Assembly (NCBI GenBank): GCA_036023115.1
Contig: JAYKKT010000091.1
Location: 28,276,001-28,340,000 of the forward strand
Length of the DNA stretch: 64,000 nucleotides
Direction of reading: 5' to 3'
Source of the DNA: Brasenia schreberi
Lineage: Eukaryota; Streptophyta; Magnoliopsida; Nymphaeales; Cabombaceae
Under the pieces are notes generated by a model. It was not told where the DNA came from. It ran no database searches and saw nothing but the letters and a program-made list of their open reading frames with translations. How positions within the stretch are numbered: the stretch's first letter is position 1; the number at the start of each line of letters is the position of its first letter. This document shows, in pieces, positions 55,508 through 64,000 of the stretch. The translations under genes were made by a program, and so were the position numbers.

Positions 55508-55552
55508 GCGTCTGGGCTAACCCTTGAGCGCCGGTTCAAGAAGGCCTATGTC
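55508..55552 (+). other. U5 stem-loop, type 1 version, weak
   Basis: GCGTCTGGGC and GGCCTATGTCG are at the position of the conserved stem, around ACCCTTGAGCGCCGGTTCAA. Pairing is imperfect here. Confidence 0.45.
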
Positions 55553-55704
55553 GAAAAGATCTCACTTGTCCACAATCATCTTTGAAAGTCAAAAAATTGG
55601 AATTTGTTAGTTTTAGTAAACTAACTAGCATGCTTGTGCAACACTCGTAGTCTGAAAGTTTGATTTCGAATTACAAACAATTTTGAAATAAATTCACGTC
55701 TACA

Positions 55705-56065
55705 CTCTTCTTGCATGAATCATAAAAAGCTTTCATTTTCACCTGTGTCTCTATCCATTCATCGTTCCTCGGTCCAATCTAGCAACATTACACGATCTAT
55801 ATTTATTTTCAATAAAAAACTAAATCAAAATCATCAAAAAAAAAGAAATTAGAAAAAAGAAAAAAAGAAAAAAGAGGATAAAGGAGGATAAAAACACTCA
55901 ATTTGAATAGGGATTCATTGATTTATTAAGGTGTGTTGTTGATTTGTTTTGGTTTTTGTTTTTAAATTGTTTTACATTATTTTTGAACAAATTTTCACCT
56001 AAAATCGATCCAAAAACCCGATCAATTCTAACCAGAAGATGCGCATCAACTATGTCTCGATATGG
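55705..56065. other. 361-bp spacer between LTRs, no gene
   Basis: AT-rich sequence with A-rich runs near 55835-55880. It resembles no LTR part and is probably the older host or element DNA into which both neighbours inserted. Confidence 0.5.
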
Positions 56066-58074
56066 TGTAGATATAAAATTTTCATCCCAACCCTATGTAG
56101 AGACTTGAAGCAAAACTTTCAATTCTACTTTGTGTGAGAGCGTGTCATCTATATGAATCTGATTGAGCGATTGTGGCTAAGCGGGCTCTTTTCGCTTTAG
56201 GCCTTCTTAAACTCAAGGGTCAACCTATACACTTAAGGATTTCAAATAGACTGGTGATATTCCAAACTCAAGTGAAAACAAGGTGTTGAGAAATGACAAA
56301 CTAGTGAACTTAGTTTCAAAGTTCAAAATATATAAGTTCTGAAAAATAGAAAATTCTATTTTCAAGACTTGTTTTCCAAATTATTTTGAGTGCCTTAAAG
56401 ACCTCCAAAAATCACCAAAATTTTATAGGACTAAGCTTGAGATGTGTAGAGTCTAAGAATATTTTGGTTTTGAATTCGGGATTAGGATATTGTAGAATTA
56501 ATTCAATGAAATGCCTCTCCTCAGACACCCAGAACTGTTCTATCATAGAAATATAGAGACCCAAAGATGAGCTTTTATCTTGGTGCTCAGAGTTCCAAAT
56601 TTAGTGCACTTGATCTTGTTAGAAATCTATAGATGTCAACTTTCTAATGAACTAAGAATCATTGATTTTAGATGCTTACAGATAGAGTTATGGGATGAAT
56701 ACCCAGGCTCTATTGTAGGAAAACCGAATTGACAGACAGTTTACAAAAATTTTCCTGATCTTACACCATTTTAATTACATAGTTACAAGGCCGTAAAATT
56801 CTTGAAAAATTTATTATTAGTGGGCTTGTGTGTGTAGATATAGTGTGCAAAATTTTGAAGGGTTTAGAGCAGTGGTTCGGAAATGAAAAATCAAACAATC
56901 AATATATACAATAATGCTGAACATCAGTTTTCAGGTTTTAGAACATACGTGATGCAAAAACTCACGTGAATCAAAGTGCAACAACACAACATCCCGAAAT
57001 TAAATACTGAAGAGAAATGAATTGAAATGTATCTAATAGCTTAAGCATAGAGAGGATAAGAAGATATAGAGTGTTTATAGCATATATTGGGGTAGAATCA
57101 AGAACTCAAGCACATAGAATGCATAAGCAAAGGAAAGAGAAATTTTAACACATCTACTTCTATTACATCATGGGGGAGACAAAGCTCTATTAATACAAAG
57201 CTCTATTACCCGGATTCCCAAGGAGATGCCCTCTAAAGATGGTACTCGGCCCTCTTTTTCCCTTCTTTTCACTCAAACCCAAGAGCCTTGATCCTAACAC
57301 CCTCTTCCCTCTCTAAGCCTCTTTTTAGCAGCCTATCCTCTCACTCAAGCAACCCAAAGTGCAGCAACTTCTCCAAGAACTCAAAGATACTCCAAGATGG
57401 GGAACCCGTCCCCCCCTTGGCCTCTATTTATAGGCCAAGGGGGGCCTTTCTAGGCCCTTTCTTAGGGCGGGCAGCCCAAGATCTAATTTGATCCAATTCT
57501 TCATGGTCTTCACGTGGAAGAGAGAGGGGAGTGGTCCCCTTTTAGTCAACTATAGACCAGCCCCATGTGGGCTAGTTGCCTTGCTTCTTCAAGTGGCTTG
57601 TATTGTTTGATTCCTTTACTTGATCAAGGTTAGGTAGGAAGGTGATTTGATAAATTTTGTCCCAAGGATATAGGATGAACAAGGCTAGAAAAATCTAATA
57701 TTGGTTGAATTAAAACACTAGGTTCGAAGCTACGCATGTCTAGCATGTCTAGCACTAGGTTTAATCGGGTTGGGTTTGATTAGGTCATCTACTTTTGATT
57801 TGATCTTGAGTGAGGATATTGTTTTTGACTTGATCTCCACCCTTGATTTTCGGCTTACCCTTCGCAAAATCGTCTCTGCTTCGAAGTAGGGCCTACCAAT
57901 CAACTTGCTTTACTCCAATCCTCTGGTTTTTATACTTTTAACTTTATTTTGAAACCTTTTAAAATCTTCATTTTAAAGACTGTAAAAATTTCATTTTAAA
58001 TCTAGAAGTTTTAAAATAAGTCAGTTTTCGAATTTTGGTGTATTTTCAGAAAAATTTTATTTAGGGTGTTTACA
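56066..58074 (-). repeat. Type 3 LTR, 3' LTR of element D
   Basis: The unit starts TGTAGATATAAAATTTTC and ends AGGGTGTTTACA. It is followed at 58075 by AATGCTCCTCTTTGGC, the reverse complement of the polypurine tract, so it is the 3' LTR of a minus-strand element. It has a degenerate stem-loop (56193-56232, part of the loop lost) and the TATA palindrome at 57411-57444. Confidence 0.88.
57411..57444 (-). promoter_or_regulatory. LTR core promoter: TATA box in a perfect 13-bp palindrome
   Basis: CCCCCCTTGGCCT and AGGCCAAGGGGGG flank the loop CTATTTAT, which holds TATAAATAG on the minus strand. Confidence 0.8.
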
Positions 58075-58708
58075 AATGCTCCTCTTTGGCATTAATCTAA
58101 ATTTATTTGGATAATGGCAAAGAAGAAAACATCCTTTTTTATTTACTTCTCAAATTATCTTGAGAATATAAATCATCCTTCATTTCCTAAAATCCTTTTC
58201 CTTGGATTGTAGAGGAGGGGATTTTAGCTAAAGGGACTTGACCCATAGTAGGTGCTAGTCCTAAACATGATCATGCAAGGATGACCTTGGGTGTATGCAT
58301 GCATGGTGTGTGTGATGCAAATGAAGTGTGAGGGTTCATTGATGAGATGGATGAGCTTGATGAGAAGCTTATGAAGGTCGGCTGCCCCAAGTAAGATAAT
58401 CCCATGTCATTTTGACATTTCGGATTTTCAAAATTTTTTTTCAAAGGGATCTCCTTTTAGTTTATATCAAAAGGACTTTCAATTTTTCATATTTCCCCTC
58501 ATTCGGGTTTCAATACCCACTACTTAACGGAGGTTTTGTAGAAAATTTTGAAAAATATTTATGTAGACGTGAAATTTTCACTCCAATCCTATGTAGAGAC
58601 TTGGAATAAAACCCTCAACTCTGCTTCATGCGCGAGCGTGCCAACTAGTTTTCTAAAACTAGCAAAAGTTAAATCTGACGGGCGATTGTGGCTAAGCGGG
58701 CTCTTTTT

Positions 58709-58751
58709 GCATTAGACCTTCTTGAACTGATGCTCAAGGGTCAGTATAAGT
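58709..58751 (-). other. U5 stem-loop, AGAC/GTAT form, weakened
   Basis: GCATTAGAC faces GTATAAGTG with mismatches. Its loop, CTTCTTGAACTGATGCTCAA, is close to the consensus. Confidence 0.4.
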
Positions 58752-60015
58752 GCTTAGGGATTCCGACTAGATAGGTGAGACTTCCAAATTCACGTGAAAA
58801 GCAAAGGTGTTGAGAATGGAAACATGTGCACTTGATTTAAGTTTCAAAATGAACAAGTTCTGAAAAACAGAAAACTTTATTTTCAATACTTGTTTCCTGA
58901 ATCCTTGTGAATAACTTTTAGACCTCCAAAAATTATCAAAATTTTACAAGCCTAAGCCTGAGATGCGAAGAGTCTGGGCATCTTTTAGATCATGATTCAG
59001 AGTTGTATTGTTATAGAATTAAATCTGAGAAGTGCCTCTCCTTAAGCACCTATAACTGTTCTATCATAGAAATACAAAGACTCAAAGATAAGCCTGTATC
59101 TCGATACTCAGAGTTCCAAATTTAATGAACTTGATCTTTATAAAAGCCATAGATGTCAACTTTCTAATGAATCAAAATTCATTAATTTTGGATACCCATA
59201 GACAGAGTTATGGGATGAATACCCAAACTCTGTTGCAGGAAAACTGGCTGGACAGACAGATTACAAAAACTTTCCTGATTTTGTACAATTTTAATTACGA
59301 TGTTGCACAACCCTAAAATTCTTGTAAATTTTATTAGAAGTAGGCCTGGTGTAGAAGAAACGTGCAAAGTTTCAGAATAATTAGAGTAGAGGTTCGGGAA
59401 TTAAAAATAAGTAATTCACGTATGCAGAGATGATGAAATCTAGATTTCAGGTTTTTAGAATCATACATGATGTAAACTCACACGAATTAAAAAGCAACAA
59501 CACAACATCACGAATTAAATTACTGAAGGAAAATGAATTGAAATATACTTAATAGCTTAAGCATAGAGGGGATTAGAGAATATAAAGTGTTTATAGAATA
59601 TAGAGAGGTAGAATCAATAAATCAAACACATAGAGTGCATAATCAAAGAAAGGGAAATTTCAGTAACATCTACTTCTACTACATCATGGGGGGAGACAAA
59701 GCTCCATTAATGCAACCCCTTTTGAATTGAATATGAAGAAGAGATGCGGAATAATTGAGATAGAACAACACTTAACCAGACTTAAATCAAGATCGGCCTC
59801 CAAGGTAATGGCCGTCCCTTACTTGAACCCATTCCCTCTTTAATCAATCAACCAACTCTCACAAAACCATGGCCTAGATTCTACATACCCTTTCCTCTCT
59901 AGTGCTCTTCCCTAACAGCTCTCAAAATTCACAAAACTCTCAAAGTGCAGCACCCTTGTTGGCCTCTCTCTAAAGCTCCTCCAAGATGAACTCTCATGAT
60001 GGGATTCACGCCTCA

Positions 60016-60043
60016 CCTTTGGCCTCAATTTATAGGCCAAGGG
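60016..60043 (-). promoter_or_regulatory. LTR core promoter: TATA box in a 10-bp palindrome with one mismatch
   Basis: CCTTTGGCCT and AGGCCAAGGG flank CAATTTAT. Nine of ten pairs hold. The minus-strand TATA element is TATAAATTG. Confidence 0.7.
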
Positions 60044-61446
60044 TGGGTCTTCTAGGGCCTTTCTTGGGGTGGGTGATCCATGATCCAACCCAGCTCATAA
60101 GGCCTTAAATTTTACGTGATTTGGTGGTCCTTCATGGTCAAAGGTGGACCAGCCATGTGGGTTGGGCCTTGGTTCCATCCATGTGCCTTTTGTCCTATCC
60201 ATTTGGACTTGAATGCACTTAGCTAGACTTAATTCAAGGCCTTGATCATCTTCCTTTGTGGCCCGCCTTCACCTTGCTTGATTTATTTTGATACATAGGT
60301 TGGATACAGCTTGATAAATCTTAGGAATCAACCCCCAAATTCAATTCATTCCAACTTGCAAAAGCCGACTAACCTTGGTCAAAATGTGGCACTTGGTTCA
60401 AGGAAATTGTTGACTAAATTTGATTTGATATGATAAGTACTTCAGCTGCCTTGTGAGAGCTGGCCCATTTAATTTGGCTTTTTGACGAAAATATACTTGG
60501 ACATGGTCCACTACCTTGCTTCCGGGCTTATCCTTCATGAGCTCGATCCTGGCTTGAAGTGGGCCCCACCTGTTCACCTGATTCGTTCAAACCATCCGGT
60601 CTTTGTCCCTTTAACTTTAATTTAAAACCTTTAATTTGACACATTTTTAAAAGATTTAAAATCTTCATTTTAAACCAAAAGGTTTTAAATAATTTGGGCT
60701 TTCGAAATTGGGGTGTTTGAAAAGAATTTGATTTAGGGTGTTTACAATTTCAAAATTCCATTTCCTACATAACAAAGTATAATTCTCAAACAAAATGAAA
60801 TCCAAATAAGTAGATTGTATTTATACTTTAGGATTGTCATGGATAAAACCTTTTTCCATTGGGATAAGTTGTAGGGATTTGGGAAAGAGTTACCACGGTC
60901 CCTTTTGAAGCGTCCCGTGGTTAAAGGTAAAGAAATAAAAAATTGCTCTGTTTGAGTTTTGGTTGTTCTATCAATAGGGAGGGCCTCCTTTTTTCTTTTT
61001 AGAGGATTTTTTATATTCTCTCTTTTTTTTCATTCAAAGAGAAGACCTCTTTCGGAGGAATTTTTGTATTCCCTCTTTCTATTTTAAAGGAAGACCTCTT
61101 TATGGAGGAGTTTTTGTATTCTCTTTTTCTTTTGAATTTTGCCAATTTTTCTTTTTGGGAGAGAAGTAAAATGGGAAAAAACTTATCCCTTTGGCTACTC
61201 AATTCAACCAAGATCATCCTATTTCCTAATAGCATCTACCATTTGAAAATATTTTGCTATTTTGAACAAGGCTTCATTTTGTAAGTCAAGGATTTTTAAA
61301 ATATTACCACATGATTTTGAAAACTCTACTTTTCATAAAGCATTAATTTCCTCATTCAGGGTCATACGCTTAATCTTAATCCTTCTTTCAAGAAGTTCAA
61401 AGGAGATCCATTTTAAAATCTTTTTGAGTGAAATTTAACATAGACC

Positions 61447-62590
61447 CTATATATGATATTTTTTCAAATATTGGGCATTTATAGGGTCTACTAAATTTTT
61501 ACCCTCAACATCAATCAACCAATATGCATTGTTGGTGGTTGTTCCCCTCACAACATAGGGACCATCCCACTTGGGCCTCCACTTTCCAAGTGAATGTGGG
61601 CTACGATGATGGATGATTTTTAAGACAAGGTCTCTCACTTTGAAGCGGCAAGCCTTCATGTGCTTTTCATAATATTGGGCTATCCTTTGTCGGTATGCAT
61701 ATGCATGATCCATAGCAAGGAGCCTCTTCTCATCTAATAGGTCAAGCTCAGCCATTCTAGAATGTTGTAAAGTCTCTATAGGTAGGTTGAGTGCAAGTGA
61801 TGTATGAAATGAATGCAATTTGGTATGAATGGGGAGGATAGCATTTGTACTATAGACCAACTCGAATGGTGTGGCGTTTGTGGGTGTTCGTATGGAAGTT
61901 CTATAAGCCCCATAAGGCTTCATCAAACCTCTCATGCCATGTCCTATCATTTTCTAAGGTTTTCTCAATGATGCTTATGAGAGTCTTGTTCATGGCTTCG
62001 GCTTGGCTATTGCCTTGAGGGTAGTAGGGCGATGAGAAGTGTTGAGTTATGCCATAGGTATTACATAACTTTTTCGTCTTCTCATTCTTGAAAGGGGTGC
62101 TATTATCCGACACTAAGTCTCTTGGAACTCAAAATCGAGCCAAGATATTTTTCTTAATGAATGTCACTACATGTTGTCCTTGGACATTAGCCAAGGAGGT
62201 AGCTTCAACCCATTTAGAAAAATATTTGGTAGCTCCTAAGATGAACCTATGTCCATTCGATGTAGTTGGGGAGATTGGTCTTATGATGTCAAATTTTCAC
62301 ATGGTGAAGGGTCATGGGCTCACAATGGAATGCAAGGTGGATGATGGGATATGAATGGCATATCCATGCACTTGACATTGGTGACATTTCCTAACATGAT
62401 CATGACAATCTTGCTCAAGGGTGGACCAAAAATAACTGGCCCTAAGTGTCTTCATGGCCATCATATTTGCATTGACATGGCCTCCACATTCTCCATCGTG
62501 GAACTCGTGCATTATAGTCCTAGCCTCATCAAGGTCTACACATCTCAACAAGATGCCAGTAAAACTCTTTTTGTAAAGAATCCCTCCCAA
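61447..62590 (-). pseudogene. Integrase of element D (decayed)
   Basis: The zinc-binding region is complete: HEFHDGECGGHV, then ASYFWSTLEQD and HVRKCHQCQ near 62590-62400. The core follows with VSDNSTPF and NSQAEAMNK (catalytic Glu kept). The first catalytic Asp region near 62280 is broken by stops. The C-terminal part 61950-61447 is open and ends after LGKWRPKWDGPYVV. It contains the 23 residues that element C lacks. Confidence 0.85.
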
Positions 62591-62666
62591 ATCATATATC
62601 AGGTTGAAATTTTTTGAATAAAAGCTTTATCTTTAGAAGAAGCAAATTTGGGAAATCCTCCATTCT

Positions 62667-63195
62667 CTAAAAAGTTTTTAATGTCTTGAAACCAAGGTTT
62701 TTCAATGAAATTTTGATCCTTTTGCAAATCTCCAAATCGTGGGTGGATGGAGTGGGTGAGTGCCAAATTTCTAAGGATTGAGTTCCCATGATGGGGTCAA
62801 CTCTTATAGATGAGCTTAGGGATGAGAGGGCATCTGCCATGGTGTTGTCCTCTCTACCTATGTGGGTGAGTGTGCATGATTTAAAGAAATTGATCAATTG
62901 AGTGGCCAATTCATGGTATGGTATGAGTTTTTCATTTTTGACTTACCAAATTTTTGAAACTTGGTTTCTAACAAGCATAGAATCTCCAAAGACTTCAATA
63001 CATGATGCCCTTAGATTTTTCAAAATTTTTAGGCCTTTTATGAGTGCTTCATATTCAGCCACATTATTTGAGCATGAAAAATCTAGTCGAATGGCGATTG
63101 GGATTTCTCCCTTTTCAGGGGATATGAGGATGATTCTTACACCTTCCCCTTGTTGATTCTTTGCCCTATCAAAATACATTCTCCATACTTGATCT
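62667..63195 (-). pseudogene. Archaeal-type RNase H and link to integrase, element D
   Basis: WRMYFDR (first Asp, where FDG is usual), GEGVRIILISPEKGEIPIAI, CSNNVAEYEALIKGL and EVFGDSMLV are in one frame, so three of the catalytic positions are readable. A stop after KIW at 62943 breaks it before LTHIGREDN and the integrase linker. Confidence 0.85.
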
Positions 63196-64000
63196 TCATT
63201 AAAACAATTTGCTAAAACATAGTTTTGAAATTCATTTGCAAGGATGCCTTCATCGGGCATTTCATCAAGTATGGGATACGTATCTTCAAGAGGCAATTCA
63301 ACCACAAGATCGGCTAGGGCTTGTCCCTTAATGGAGTTTTGATGTTGAAACTTTAAATCATACTCCATTAAGAGGAGCTGCCATTTACCTAGCCTACCTA
63401 TTAGGATAGGTTTTTCAAACAAGTGCTTGATTGGATCAAGTTTAGATACTATCCAAATTTCATGATCTAGGAAATAATGTCTAAACTTTTGGCAAGCCCA
63501 TACCAAGGCCAAGCACGTTTTCTCCATGGCTTGATAATTTCTTTCATATACCAATAGAGTTTTCGAAATGTAGTAAATAGCATATTCCTTAAGACTATCA
63601 TCCTCATATTGAGCAAGTAAAGCACCCAATGCATTCGCATGAATGGAAATATAAAGCAATAAAGGTTTTCCTTGCTTTAGAGGTTTTAAAATCGAAGGAT
63701 TTACCAAATAAGTTTTCAATCTTTCAAAAGCTTTTTGGCAATTGCATTCCATTCAAATTTCACCCCTTTTCTCAAAAGCCTATTGAAAGGTTCGCATCTA
63801 GTTGCTAAATTGGAGATGAATCTCCTAATTGCTTGGAGTTGACCTTGGAGACTTCGGATTTGGGTCAAGTTGGAGGGTGGAGGCATGTCTATGATGGCTC
63901 GATACTTAGACGGGTCAACTTCTGTGCCCCTTGGCCTACCATAAACCCTAAGAGTTTTCCCAATTCCACTCCAAAAACACATTTTTGAGGGTTTAGCTTC
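63196..64000 (-). pseudogene. RNase H and C-terminal RT of element D
   Basis: Starting at the window edge: RT connection region with TEVDPSKYRAIIDMPPPSNL and RFISNLA, a frameshift near 63740, then the RNase H region with YYISKTLLVYERNY and EKTCLALVWACQKFRHYF. The YVDD motif lies beyond the window. Confidence 0.85.

Larger units (their letters stand above)
52512..55704 (+). repeat. Type 1 solo LTR with target-site duplication CTCTT
   Basis: The 3193-bp unit starts TGTAAACACCC and ends CACGTCTACA. Perfect 5-bp copies of CTCTT flank it at 52507-52511 and 55705-55709. There is no primer site or polypurine tract, so it is a solo LTR. It matches the element A LTRs in reverse complement. Its TATA box is at 54239-54247 (TATAAAAGG), followed by GA-rich sequence at 54450-54480. 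It stands 0.8 kb upstream of the glycosyltransferase and its promoter points away from that gene. Confidence 0.92.
58562..60746 (-). repeat. Type 3 solo LTR nested in element D
   Basis: The 2185-bp unit starts TGTAGACGTGAAATTTTC and ends AGGGTGTTTACA. It is flanked by ATTTA (58557-58561) and ATTTC (60747-60751), a target-site duplication with one difference. Joining the flanks restores text that matches the uninterrupted site near 9955-10020 of element A. It carries a stem-loop at 58709-58751 and a promoter palindrome at 60016-60043. Confidence 0.87.
58075..64000 (-). mobile_element. Internal region of element D, Tat-lineage Ty3/Gypsy (continues past the window)
   Basis: From the polypurine tract at 58075 the element runs leftward in sense through a 3' non-coding part (58075-58561 and 60747-61440, split by a solo LTR), integrase, archaeal RNase H and RNase H, to the RT end at the window edge. 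The gene order and sequences match element C. Several frameshifts show it is inactive. Confidence 0.88.

Overview
This is a window of nuclear DNA from a seed plant. It holds two spliced host genes: a plastid fibrillin and a family-1 UDP-glycosyltransferase with a PSPG box. Both sit in a dense bed of Ty3/Gypsy LTR retrotransposons. The pol of the best preserved element encodes a second, archaeal-type RNase H between the usual RNase H and the integrase, which marks the plant Tat lineage. I cannot name the species from sequence alone.

Layout. 1-3068: the 3' end of a plus-strand element with its LTR. 3069-3587: a fragment of a minus-strand element. 3588-15656: minus-strand element A, with its 3' LTR, a pol-deleted internal region carrying a nested solo LTR at 7229-9775, and a truncated 5' LTR. 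15657-17594: pieces of two more LTRs. 17600-27087: minus-strand element C, with decayed gag, protease, RT, RNase H, archaeal RNase H and integrase, plus an intact 5' LTR; its 3' LTR is gone. 27088-32771: two damaged LTRs, the second split by a 5'-truncated RTE-type LINE. 32772-35116: unassigned. 35117-37160: an LTR remnant that ends within about 230 bp of the fibrillin start codon.

37394-38963 is the three-exon fibrillin gene, intact except for one in-frame TAG. 39631-41020 is an integrase fragment. 41-47 kb is old degenerate DNA with an L1-type RT relic, a short Copia-like LTR and several tandem repeats. 47833-51681 is the two-exon glycosyltransferase on the minus strand. 52512-55704 is a solo LTR upstream of it, with perfect target-site duplications. 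56066-64000 is minus-strand element D, with its own nested solo LTR, and it runs off the window.

The LTRs fall into three related types. Type 1 copies are at 3588, 13445 and 52512. Type 2 copies are at 7229 and 24845 and carry minisatellites. Type 3 copies are at 514, 15657, 27088, 28780, 35117, 56066 and 58562. Two structures recur across these types. Near the LTR 3' end there is a stem-loop whose stem varies by paired, compensatory changes. In most type 3 copies the TATA box lies in the loop of a GC-rich palindrome. These are the strongest signals in the window that standard features do not explain.
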